A stretch of 64,000 nt of DNA from Chelonoidis abingdonii. Taxonomy: Eukaryota > Chordata > Testudines > Testudinidae. The DNA is taken from NCBI RefSeq assembly GCF_003597395.2, contig NC_133777.1, forward strand, positions 10,124,886 to 10,188,885, in the 5' to 3' direction. Within the stretch, counting starts at the first letter, position 1. Every line of letters starts with the position of its first letter. The notes under the pieces are model-generated. The model saw nothing but the letters and a program-made list of their open reading frames with translations. It searched no databases and had not been told where the DNA came from. Positions 1 through 10,792 of the stretch are shown here, piece after piece. The position numbers were made by a program, and so were the translations under genes.

Positions 1-210
1 AATAACGTCAATTTCCGTCCACACTAACCATAATCCAATATGTTAATATCGAATTTAGCGCTACTCCTCTCGTCGGGGTGGAGTACAGAAATCAATTTAA
101 AGAGCCCTTTATATCGATATAAAGGGCATTGCAGTGTGGACGGGTACGGTGTTAAATCGATTTAATGCTCTTTAAATCAAATTAAACGCGTAGTGTAGAC
201 CAGGCCTCAG
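1..210. mobile_element. Right end of a non-autonomous DNA transposon, cut by the window edge
   Basis: This piece matches the right end of the element at 10793-12974 over about 200 bases. Both contain a perfect palindrome (104-127 here) and both finish with GTAGTGTAGACCAGGCCTCAG. The terminal TAGTGTAGAC is the inverse of GTCTACACTA at the left end of the longer copy. The left part of this copy lies outside the window. No coding sequence is visible. The superfamily (hAT or Harbinger) cannot be decided from the ends alone. Confidence 0.7.
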
Positions 211-2712
211 TTACCTGAATCTCAGTGTATATCTTTTAATATATATATCTATTCACCAGTGTGAAATGTATTTTTAAATGGTCAGAACCAAAATAGTCTT
301 AAGGTATAGAGATGAATATCTCATTACAAAACCATATGGCTAACGAACAACAAAATTTAATGTGACATTCTGTCATAAAGCTTGTTACTATGCTGTTGTT
401 GTCAGTTCACTTTCCAGCCTTGGCACTGGAGTATACAGGTAGTAGTTGGGTTTATACTGCAACAAATGGAAATTTAAAGATGTAGACGTGGTATCCTGTA
501 GGTCAAATTCAAATAACATACAACAGCTTAGGAAGTATCTTTAACACCAAAAAGGTGGCATTGTGGTGGCAACATCAACAAAATCTTAACTGTATTGTTG
601 CTAAGTGAAATATTACAACATACTTTCAGATATTTAAGATGAATGCCTCACTTTAGAGAATGCCAGGCTGTGCTCAAACTGGGTATAATAAAGTAGCCAG
701 ATAGCTGAAAGACAGAACACATTGTACTTCTCTTTAATATTGTCAATATTTTCTTTAAAAGACCAGTGGAGAAAACATGGGGAATTTATAAGAAAAAATA
801 CTAAATCTCAAGGTAAAGAGAAAACACAGCGTCAAGTGAGAAGGCTGCAGCAAAAGAAAACTACTGTTTATTTCTAATTAAAATGAACATAATATATACT
901 GCAAAAAGAAAGAGGAAATTTGTATACATATGTCATCCTGAATTCATAGATGCTGAATGTTAAATAAGTTTGTTTTTCATACTTTTCTGCATAAGTTACA
1001 CTGTATTGTTCCTAACTGATGAAATGCATAAGTATATTGCTTTAAAATTTCTTAATTAGAAGGAGAGTTCCCAAATTTTGGAAGAAAATACATTTTACCA
1101 TTTTGCTTAAAATTGTTCAATGGTATTGCAGCAGTAGAGCTTCTAGGAAAAGACATAGGAAATTGGAACATGGTATGCAACTGAGAAGCTGTACTTTGTG
1201 TCAGCTTCTGAAACAATTTCAGTGGTGGCAGAATATATTTAGTAAAAATGCGAAAGACAAAAAAACCTTATGCATAGGAATTTGAAGTAAAAAATGCAAA
1301 GCACCAGTAAAACAATATAATCTTTGCTCTATGGATTTTGACTGCATACTAGTAATTCTCTCCTTTGCCAAGCATAGGCAACAGGAAGTTAAGTGTTCAA
1401 TAAATTGTTGGAATTTTTTTCAATGAAGTGAGAAGTTTTGTGGCATAAGTCTTCCTACGCTCTCCTGACATCAACTGGAAAGTCCATCAACACAAGCTAT
1501 TATTGGAAAAACAGTACTATAATAAAAGAGGGGGCTGGCAGGGTATTCTCCTTGAGGACTGCCTGAGTTTGGGATTCATTGCCCCACTGTCTGCTGACCT
1601 TTGGGCATGCCGCAAAGTCTATCTGACTTTTGGGGAAGGTTAGGGTTCATATGGGAAGGGATGTGGTTTTGTCTTATTTAAAAATGCTAGATTTTTGTAA
1701 AGGAGTGAAGCTGATTGGGATATGTATTATAGATTTGTAATTTTAAGTGTTGGCAGGAGACCCACAGCCTGATATGAGCACTTTATTGTGTATGTTTACA
1801 AACTGAAAAATATTTTAAAATGTCAGTGGTACAGTTTTTGCATACCCTATAAATATTAACCTAAAAACTATACTTAATGTAAAGGGTAAAGTGATTCTGT
1901 GGTCCTTTGAAATGTCTGAAACTAGGCCTCCTGCATCCTTTCTGTATTATGAAAAGACAGGTTATACTGCAACTAAGATTATTAAAAGAGAGATTATACT
2001 TCAACTAAATCAAATAAATTTATTTAGATAATTTATAAAGCCTCATTGTCAAAAAAGGTAGGAGGGTGCATTTATATTTTTAATATATTACTTTATAATT
2101 GACTTTTGAATTTCAGAATTGACAGATTGCACTTTGGAGTTCATCCATGCACTGAGCGGCAAATAACCAATAAAAAAGCATTGGTGTCCGCTGCTGGCCC
2201 TCCCTTTGAAGAGTTGCTGATACTAGTTAATATGGTATTCCTAGAGCTACATCCTATAATATGGTAGAATATATTCTCTTTATAACCTGCCTGTAAACTT
2301 GAATAACTTTCAGTCTCTCTCAACAACAAAAAATGTTAAGCTTAACTACTGAAGAGTAAAGAGAATGCAGCTGAACTTCAGCCTAAGAAAACTAAGCCTT
2401 ATATTTTAACTTATCCTAAAAAATGAATTATTGGCATATCCTCGGATAAGTAGTTCTGAAATAAATTGGAATAATCAAATACAGAAATCCAACTGCATGG
2501 TAAAATCTGTTTCTGCATCTTTAGTATTCTAGTTCAAAGCTAATGGAGGTCTAAATAGCAATCCCAGAAAGGGAAGTAAACTAAGACACCAGAAAATGCA
2601 CGGAATGCACTAAATTGAGAAGGATTAAACCCACATCAGCAGAAGCGAAAGCATCCAGTCTGTAGTACTTCGTGTCGATATTTAGGGAAGATCAGACTGC
2701 CATGTTGTACAG
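211..2712. other. AT-rich sequence without a recognisable gene
   Basis: Open frames are short (62 codons or fewer) and resemble no family I know. I see no splice-framed exon, RNA gene or clear repeat. Likely intronic or intergenic. Confidence 0.6.
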
Positions 2713-3040
2713 CAGGGTTTCTCAAACGAGGGTCACTGCTTGCACAGGGAAAGCCCCTGACGGGACGGTTTGTTTACCTGCCGAGTCCGCAGGTCTGGCC
2801 AATCGCAGCTCCCGCTGGCTGCGGATTGCTGCTCTGGGCCAATGGGAGCTGCTGGAAGTGATGGACAGTACATCCCTCAGCCTGCACCACTTCCAGCAGC
2901 TCCCATTGGCCCGGAGCAGCTATCCGCGGCCAATGGGAACTGCGATTGGCCAGACCTGTGGTCTTGGCAGGTAAACAAACCGGCCCGATCCGCTAGGGGC
3001 TTTCCCTACACAAGCGGTGACTCCTGTTTCAGAAACCCTG
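2713..3040. mobile_element. Non-autonomous hAT-like element with inverted arms and five CCAAT boxes
   Basis: The element begins CAGGGTTTCTCAAACGAGGG and ends with TTTCAGAAACCCTG, so the outer CAGGGTTTCT is inverted at the other end. Inside the termini, the left CTTGCACAGGGAAAGCCCCT is mirrored by AGGGGCTTTCCCTACACAAG. The centre is a second inverted repeat built on GGGAGCTGCTGGAAG. Five CCAAT pentamers lie in about 150 bases (CCAAT at 2799, 2839, 2930; ATTGG at 2905, 2945). The flanking 8-mers match poorly (4 of 8), so the target duplication has decayed or the ends are slightly off. Open frames across it are by-products of its GC content, not genes. Confidence 0.75.
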
Positions 3041-3770
3041 ATATAGGGTTTTTGTCTTGTGCAATTATTTTAAAACAACGTCCTTAGCTAAAAAACTAAG
3101 CTAATCTATTCCATTTTTTCCTAAACTGTTGTTTAGTAATATAGAAATTCATAAGATCTCTATTTCAAATCTTTGAACACCATTTTCTTTGTTTAAAATT
3201 ATGCTATTTTGTCAACAAACTTGTTCTGAAACTGAATGCTCATAATCCTTTTTTATAAAAATTTGTAATGTCCCTTAAAATAACTGGAAGTCCTAAATCC
3301 GTATTATTGACATTGCAAATTGTGTAAATACACAATTAACATCAGCTGTATAGGTATAGCCCTATGTTCAATGATTCACAGCCTGTTGTCATGACAGTGC
3401 TGGGACCTGAAACAGGTTTAGGCTTGATGAGTAGCTCCACTGGGCATTTAAATGCCAACTGCCAGGTAAATTGTTAATGAGGAAAACAATGTTTGCTGCT
3501 CATAATAATAATAAAAAAAAGCAGGAATGGGATTTTTGTATTTTACTTTTATAAAAGAAAGGAAAGTGAATTTATTTTATTTATTTCTCTGTTCAGTATC
3601 ATTTTTTCCATTAAGCTTTATTTTTATTTTTTTGTGGAGGGTATGCAGGAATTAATGATCCCATACAAGAAGTTATCAGCAGAAATCAAATAAAAATGAT
3701 TGATCACCTATTTTTTTAACTATAGAAGTATTTCAGCAGAAAAAGCAATGTTATGCCAAATAATATTAAT
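3041..3770. other. AT-rich sequence, nothing recognised
   Basis: T-rich, with short homopolymers and no convincing open frame or repeat boundary. The last bases (3771-3775, GCAAC) are the left target duplication of the LTR that follows. Confidence 0.6.
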
Positions 3771-3775
3771 GCAAC

Positions 3776-4926
3776 TGTGAAGTTGCAGTCTATATGATTT
3801 TATAAAAATTTGTTAATGAGTGAATATAATCTAACTGGAATATGCTTCATACAAAAGGTCTCTTGTAAGGAATCATTACAAAGCTTATTATCTACTGAGT
3901 GTGATCATTCTATTTGCATAAATGTACCACTCTTGTATCTGAAACTAGAAATATGAAATAAACTCTGAGGACCTATTGTAATTATGCAAAGTGTGGGCCA
4001 TTAGTGGTGGTTTGGAATCTTGATGATTTCCATTAACCAGGACAACTGTCTGCAGATGGGTGTGTTTTACCTGTAAGTCTTCCTGTATACCTGTGTGCTG
4101 GCAAGTGGGCAATGAAGTCTTGCAGTGACATGTGATCATGACACCTGAACTGGAATCCATCTTTTAACCTGGTGTCTTTCCATTGAGAAGGATGGGGTGG
4201 AAACCCAGAGAAGGACAAAGGATTCCCGCCTTATGCAAAAGGGGTGGAACAGAACAAAGAGGAGAGGAGTCATCATGAGGAATCTCCTAGCTACCACCTG
4301 AGCTGGGACAAGAGATGTACCAGGGGAAAGAATTGTGCCCATGCCTGGAAGGTGTCCAGTTTGAGGAAAAAACTTACTGAAGCATCTCTGAGGATGAGAT
4401 TATCTGTATTCAGTTTGATTAGACATAGATTTATGTATTTTATTTTATTTTGCTTGGTGACTTACTTTGTTCTGTTTGTTACTACTTGGAACCACTTAAA
4501 TCCTACTTTGTGTATTTAATAAAATCACTTTTTACTTATTAATTGACCTAGAGTATGTATTCATACCTGGGAGAGCAAACAGCCATGCATGTCCTTCTAT
4601 CGGTGTTATAGAGGGCGAACAATGTATGAGTTTACCCTGTATAAGCTTTATACAGAGTAAAACAGATTTATTTGGGTTGAGACCCCATTGGGAATTGGGC
4701 ATCTGAGTGTTAAAGACAAGCACACTTCTGTGAACTGCTTTCAGGTAAACCTGAAGTTTTGGGGCAAATAATTCAGACCCTGGGTCTTTGTTGGAACAGA
4801 CAAGAGTGACTGGCTCAGCAAGACAGGGTGCTGGAGTCCTGAGCTGGCATGGAAAACAGGAGCAGAGTTAGTCTTGGCACATCAGGTGGCAGCTCCCAGG
4901 AGGTTTCTGTGATCCAACCCGTCACA
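3776..4926 (+). mobile_element. Solo LTR of an endogenous-retrovirus-like element
   Basis: The block starts TGTGAAGTTG and ends CCCGTCACA, giving the TG...CA ends of an LTR. It is flanked by an identical 5-bp duplication, GCAAC at 3771-3775 and 4927-4931. A polyadenylation signal AATAAA lies at 4518-4523 on the plus strand, and a weak TATA-like stretch lies near 4232. No internal region, primer-binding site or polypurine tract follows, so this is a solo LTR left by recombination between two LTRs. It resembles the LTR at 27842-29039 in layout and in the AT-rich segment around its polyadenylation signal. I recognise the 3' portion as a type frequent in turtle genomes. A 5-bp duplication fits ERV-L/ERV3-like or some Gypsy elements; which one is not settled. 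Confidence 0.85.
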
Positions 4927-4931
4927 GCAAC

Positions 4932-7900
4932 GTCTTTTTAAAATTTGTACTTGAAGCTGAAACTTTCTTAAATTATTCAGCTCTCCTCTGAGACCAAGCA
5001 TGCTAAACTTAAGGCTTGACTACCTTAGGTTACTTGATACTTCAGGTATCAGAAATGCTGTGGATGAATTCTAGGTTACCATTAACAAACCAGGAAGTGC
5101 TGATGTGTTAAAGATTTCACAGAAGAGTGAAAAAGAACATAAAAGTAAAGTTAAAAGTGTCTGATTAGTGGGGACATTCAGTATATCTTTCTGGGTTTTC
5201 ATTTTAGCATTGTAGTTCATCGTTGATGCACTGCTGGACCTACAAAGTTAATATTAAGAGTGTTCTAAGCACAAGCAGAATAATTGGATCCAGCCTCCCA
5301 AGGCAATAGAACTTTTAAAACAGATTAATTTATAGAAAGTGTAACATCCTTTCATATTCAAAGATGCGCCATAGGCAAAAAATGGATAAAGCTGAGCCAC
5401 AATTCAGAGAAAACATGGAATGGTACGTAAGCAATTGTTAACATAAAAGGACCACTAGCTCCTCAATCTTCCCAACTGAACCTAGGAAGAAAGAAGTTCT
5501 ATTTTTATGGCAACTTGTAGAAGCGGAGAGGTCCACATTTCTACATGTGCCTACAGCATCCTCCACAAGTAATGAATATGCTGAACAGGGAGGACCACCA
5601 ACACAGGGCTTCTATGCATACTTGTAGATGGCAAAGTTATGTTCTTTCTGTAAAATTTGCTCATATGTTGACCAGCAACAAACCACAAGGGAGTATTCAC
5701 TCACTGGGATTAGTGGCAGCAGAATCTCAGAATAACTGCTCTTTAACGTTTATAGCACTGCTTTCAATTTTTTTTAACTTGAGTGATAACTTGTGGTATG
5801 ATGTCAGACCACATAATTAAAATCTGGATTCAAGGAGTTTAGTAACATATTGTTTTAAATGTGCTACACTTTTACCTTTGGAGATGTGTCAAAAGTGGAA
5901 TGAGGTTCACAGCCATCCATACACCTGTGGTCTAAGCACAACAGTGAGCCCAGAATTTAAACAGGACAAGAAAAATCCCTTTCAATTCTAAAGATATGGC
6001 AACTAGAATAACTCCCAGTGGCTAAATACAAAAAAGGATTTTAGTTCTGATAAAGTAATTTATTTATATATTTTCTGTGACCTAGTAACATGAGTTGCAC
6101 AGCGATGCTTTTGGCTCTGCCCTAAATAACCTAAAATGAAACCTCCTTTAGATGCATTAACAAATTTAAAATATGCTTATAAATCTGAAACCTGGCACTA
6201 CATAAATGTAGATTACAAAAATAGTTTTGACTTTTTTCCACAAGTTACTCCATGACATATAATACAAAATAATACATTACTATACCTATCTTAAATGAAA
6301 ATGAAAAATAATCCAAACTATGATATATCATTTGGTTTCTGAGTGACATCTTATTGTTTATGATGGTCACAATTTTTCAGCTGATTACTTCAAGGGTCAC
6401 TCCTTCCACTCAGTTTCAGACACATAACAAAGAAGCAGGGGGAACATGAACATGTTTAGACTAATCGTTATTATGGTCCAAATGGTAAGCTAAAATTATT
6501 AAACCATGGTGCAATTTTTCACATTCTACAAAATGAACATCTAATGAAGAAAAAAAGGAAATAGCTGAATTTTGAAGAGATCAGTTTAAAACAAGTTTAT
6601 TATGATTGACTGAAATAAACATCTACTGTATTTGGAAATTTGATGTGTCTAGAATCCAGTTAAGCACTGCATAAGCAATCCTTCAGGAAAGTACTAATAA
6701 TCATCAATGCAAAGGTTAGAAGTTTCAACATAGTAACTATCAGAAGGATCTTAACACAGTGGAAGTTCTGAAAAGTTAAATCAGACAACGAATTGGGACC
6801 AAGCAAACCGTAAAAATGAAGAGAAAGGGGGACTTCAAAATGAATATTATGAAAACTGACACATTAGAAGGCCTGCATTAAGAGAACACACTATGCACAC
6901 ATCTGAAGGTTACAAATGCCATTTTCTGCATCTTAACTCCGCTTTCAGGGTATTTTCTTTCTTCCTTGCTCAAAGCACTACTTCAGACAGTTCCCCTGTT
7001 GCTTCTCTCAGTTCTACTTGTGTCAAGTGACAAGTGTTTGGGGGGAAATGAATGTTTAGCTATTGCTGCTGGAACAGCATTCCCATCTTACACTCCACCC
7101 TGAAGGCCATCCTTCTGAACAGCCAGATGACAAAAAAGGCCAAAAGAGAGACAATTATTTAACCTGATCCCAAATGACAAGAAACATCCCTCAAGATATG
7201 TGAAAAATCAACCTGTGTAGCAAGAATACTAAAGAGCCAGTCAGTGATTTTAAAAGATTTTGAAACAAAAACTGAATTATGTAAGAAACCAAAAATAGCT
7301 ATAAAAATAAGTTAATCCACAGCTTCTCTCTTACATATAAGTAATAATTTGTCTACAAAAATAATAAAAGTAACATCACTCTGCAAAGTAGAAAATTGCA
7401 TTTCTTTTCCCTAATGATATAATACCTACTGCCTTTGCAAGCTGGGAATTAATCCACTTTGTCATACATTGATGGGTGACACAGAACAGTTCTCCTGTAT
7501 GTATAGACTTTGGCGTTATATTAACTCAATATTCAATGCAACTTACAACTGAATGGGCTAGCTGTACCCAGCCCCAACACTCACTGACAGATGGGGAATA
7601 AAGATTGTGGAGTATGCCATAATTTACCAAAGCACTGATGCCTATTCACTTCATGCTGCAATGATTTCCAAGTAAACACACTACAAGTACACCATTAATA
7701 CAAAGCAAAGGACAGCCAGTGCTTATTCCACAATAGTGCACATTCATACAAGAGCTGGTATATTCAGGGAGTGCTATGACAATAACAGCTTGAAAAAACA
7801 CAAAAGGTTCCTAAAAGATATGCACTTGCTTATTTGAATATTAGGAAATCTAAAAATGTACAGTACAAATATACAGAATGAACGCTTTGGGCTAAATTCT

Positions 7901-8007
7901 ACAAAACCTGCAGGGCATGTATCAAATAGGATAATTTCTTACCTGATCATTTATTACCCAGCAATTCCTTTATGACTGGACTGTATTAATCCAGACTGAC
8001 TGGCAGT
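4932..8007. other. Long unique AT-rich stretch, no gene seen
   Basis: Only short, compositionally ordinary open frames. No CR1 tail, LTR end or terminal inverted repeat could be recognised. Probably intronic or intergenic. Confidence 0.6.
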
Positions 8008-8012
8008 CCTTT

Positions 8013-8787
8013 TGTAGTGAGGCAGAGTGGCCTCCTTCTGGATCAGAGAGGGAGGGACCATTACATGCCTTCATCGTGGGCACAGCCAAACCCACCCCGC
8101 CAACCACACTGGAAGCACAGGGGCAGGACAGGAAGTATAAAGAGAGGGACCTACAGCTCAGCTGCTGTTGGGCCAGGGAAGGAGGCGGACGTCTCAAGCC
8201 CTCTGCAGGATCCCAGATCAGTCGCTAAGCTGCACAGTGTCCTGCCAACAGAGGAGGCTGAGGGCGGCAAGGAGTTGCTAGAGCCAATGCCAGCAGTCTA
8301 CGGAACAGCGAGAGAGAGAGAGCTGCCAGCGGAGCAACATCGCTGTAGGAAGTAGCCCAGAGGAACCTGACACTGATCCACTTGAGCTGCTGGGAAGCGA
8401 GGCAACATGTTTTGATTGTTCCTCTGCTAACCCAGTGGTGGGACTACCTGCCACTGTTAGGGCCAGGGGCGGCTCTAGACATTTTGCCCCCCTAAGCACA
8501 GCGGACCCTCCGCAGGCAAGCCGCTGAAGGCACCTTGCCTGCCGCCCTAGCGGCGACTGGCAGAGCACCCCCCATGGCTTGCTGCCCCAGGGATGTGCTT
8601 GGAGCGCTGGTGCCTGGAGCTGCCCCTGGTTAGAACCCTCAACTGGGACCCAGTGAAGTGGTGGGGGAGGCAAGAACCTCCTAACCCCTCTCACCAACTG
8701 CCCACACCTGGGGCCAACTCACCTGAGGCCTAAGGCTGTGGCCACAGACTGTTTGTTGCTGTGCCCTGCCCACAGGGCCAGAGTACA
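8013..8787 (+). mobile_element. Gypsy-type LTR, interrupted by a small hAT-like element
   Basis: The block runs from TGTAGTGAGGCAGAGTGG to GAGTACA, TG...CA ends typical of an LTR, and is GC-rich against its surroundings. From memory its start and the CTGTTTGTTGCTGTGCCC segment near the end match turtle Gypsy LTRs. Removing the 165-bp insertion at 8464-8628 and one duplicated 8-mer leaves about 600 bases, a usual LTR size. A Gypsy pol remnant in the same orientation lies 330 bases downstream, which supports the class. No clean target duplication is seen around this LTR. The open frames across it on both strands are not genes. Confidence 0.6.
8464..8628. mobile_element. Short hAT-like MITE inside the Gypsy LTR
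   Basis: Terminal inverted repeats CAGGGGCGGCTCTAG (left) and CTGGAGCTGCCCCTG (right) bound 165 bases. The flanking 8-mers are GTTAGGGC (8456-8463) and GTTAGAAC (8629-8636), 6 of 8 identical, as expected for an aged hAT duplication. The interior is GC-rich and non-coding. It must be younger than the LTR that it splits. Confidence 0.75.
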
Positions 8788-8792
8788 TAGAC

Positions 8793-9110
8793 CAGTGGTC
8801 CCCAAACTTTTCACATCACACCTCCCTTTACCCTTGTCCGTGTCCCTCGCCCCCCACCCCAGGAGCCAGGGCCGGGAGCAGGGCCACGACTCTGGGGGTG
8901 GGGGTGCAGACAGAGGTAAGGGGGCCGATGCTGGGGCTGCAGCTTGGGCAGGGTTGGGGCCAGAAGTAGATCCAAAGTTGGGGGACAAGGCTGTAGGTGG
9001 GGCTGCAGCAAAGGGAGCAGAGCCATGGCTGGGGGGGCAGGCTAGGGGTGGATCTGTGGCCAGGGGCCATGGCTGGGGGTGGGGCTTGGGACAGGAGCCA
9101 CTAGGAGGAC
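8793..9110. mobile_element. hAT-like element end followed by G-rich sequence
   Basis: CAGTGGTCCCCAAACTTTTC at 8793 is the typical start of a large amniote non-autonomous hAT group. The opposite end (expected to finish ...CCACTG) is not present, so the copy is truncated or rearranged. The remainder is a repetitive G-rich block built on GGGGCAG and GGCTGGGG units. Confidence 0.45.
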
Positions 9111-9114
9111 CATC

Positions 9115-9455
9115 TTAACAAGATTGCAGCCATCCTTAGAGCCCTCAACACCACTAGGCTGATGGCCAATCCTAAGAAGTGTAGGATCAGGTGGCAGGAG
9201 ACCACCTATCTCAGATACACCCTAGGGTAGGGCCAAGTATGCCTCCTAGTATGAAAGGCTCTGCGGCCTACCTGCCACTGACAACAAAGAAAAGCTGTAG
9301 CAGTCTCTAGGGTATTACCACCATTTCGTCCTCAATTTTGCCTCAGTTGCAGCCCGCTGACAGAGCTCCTAACAAAGGACAGCCCCCGGCATGTATGCTG
9401 GACAGTGGAGTGCAGACAGGCCTTCAAAGACTACCTGTGCCAGGAGCTGGTGCTG
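9115..9455 (+). pseudogene. Gypsy retrotransposon pol remnant (reverse transcriptase / RNase H junction)
   Basis: Translation in shifting plus-strand frames recovers motifs of Ty3/Gypsy polymerase in the right order. First comes a NPKKC segment (about 9169) from the end of the reverse transcriptase. Then comes a decayed YY..F..NFA segment (about 9310-9345), followed by PLTELLTKD with W and AFK residues (about 9352-9435), which is the start of the RNase H region. At least one frameshift and several stops break it. It lies downstream of, and in the same orientation as, the LTR at 8013-8787, so both may come from one insertion with most of the interior lost. Confidence 0.7.
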
Positions 9456-10370
9456 TTTATAAGTTCATAAGGAAGCTGAGACAGGAATGAAAACCCACCT
9501 TATCTTTGTTATGTTATATTCACAGAGAGTCTTTAATACCAAACTGTCCAGCACTTGAACTTTTGAATTTGACATCCTTCTGCACTTCCTGGCATAGAAT
9601 CCTCAGCTGAGGTTTTGAAAACAGTACATTTATTAATATGTGAACAATTACATAACTTTCATTATAATAAAATAAAAATCAATATTAAATCCTGTAAGTA
9701 TCAAGACTAGCAGAGGAGAACTTAAAATAAAATTGTCAGGTAACAACACTTTAAGAAAACTTATCCATTTCTTACCTGGGAATTTCCTTTCTTGGAATAA
9801 TAAGGTCCATAAACCCATGACATTGGGTCTCTACTCCATAAAGCCTAGGAGGCAGACTAAACCTATCAATCAGTGACAGGGGAGGTATGGCTCCACCTCT
9901 GACAAACTGCCAGTTAAGACATTTCCATAGCTTAGGAAAAGTATTCATTTTATATTGGTAAGGAAAAATTATGACTAAACTGAACAATCCTCCTGCAGGG
10001 CAACAAATTGAATAAAAAAACAAATTCTTGAGTACCAATTAATAATCCCACATCTTTCCCCAAGTAACAGCCCATTCACGGTGGAGTGGATTTGTGGACC
10101 TCGTTACTTTAAAATAGTAAATTTTCAAGTAAAGCAGAGATAATTTTCCTATTCTGATTCATAAAAATATCCACAGATTCATGACAGTGGAATTTTCACA
10201 GCAGAGTCCACTGGAGTGGAGGAGGGGCAACTATCTACAGTTACGTATAGATTCAAAAGTCAACAGCCCTTTCCTGACAGTTACTGGGTTACTACATTGA
10301 GGATCACCCATCTACAGAGGACAACGTCAGTCAATGAGTGATGTCCAGCTGGCTGAATTTGAAGAACATA
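9456..10370 (-). other. Possible further DIRS-like remnant sequence
   Basis: This stretch adjoins the recombinase fossil and would lie 3' of it on the minus strand. A minus-strand frame at 9772-10038 stays open for 88 codons, but I cannot assign it to a domain. Whether it belongs to the same element is inference from position only. Confidence 0.25.
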
Positions 10371-10740
10371 TGACTAAATGGCAGCTTTACAGATTTCCTC
10401 ATATGAGGCATATGATATTCCTGCTCATGAAGTTGCTACAGTTCTGAAAGAGTGAGTTCTGATATTGGAAGATGAAGTGACAATTCAAAAAGTATATGTC
10501 AAAAGCATACAATACCTCAGCCACCTAACAATGGATGATTTTGAAAACTTCTTTCCCTTTGACACAAATAAGAAAGCACAAACAAAACATTTGTCTTTCT
10601 GAACTGAGCTGTATGGTGAACATATGTTTGGAGGGCTCTGCAGATGTGCAAAATATGCCACAATTTCTCTTTGCACTGGAGCTAGGAAGAAGGATGGAAG
10701 GACAATTTACTGTGCTCTCCAGAACCTGGAGTTAAACTTT
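10371..10740 (-). pseudogene. Tyrosine-recombinase fossil of a DIRS-like retroelement
   Basis: Read on the minus strand, 10676-10485 is open and ends with a segment of the shape FV.K..KFSKSSIVRWL. In tyrosine recombinases of DIRS-type elements this lies before the catalytic box. About 20 codons further on, the pattern THSFRTVATS, a gap, then EEICKAA appears (about 10470-10390). It corresponds to the conserved H-x-x-R box and the following EICKAA-W segment of these recombinases. Stop codons sit where two family tryptophans are expected (TGA and TAG), so the gene is dead. The tyrosine nucleophile region is not recognisable. The large DNA transposon starts about 50 bases beyond the upstream end and may have split the element. 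Identification is by motif recall, without an alignment. Confidence 0.55.
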
Positions 10741-10792
10741 GGTATGAAAACAGGATCAGTTCTGAGTACCAGCGTTCAAACCTCAAGAGGCT

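Noticed and set aside
8278..9118. Frames of 80-139 codons on both strands
   Set aside because: They lie in the Gypsy LTR, the MITE and the G-rich hAT remnant and follow base composition.
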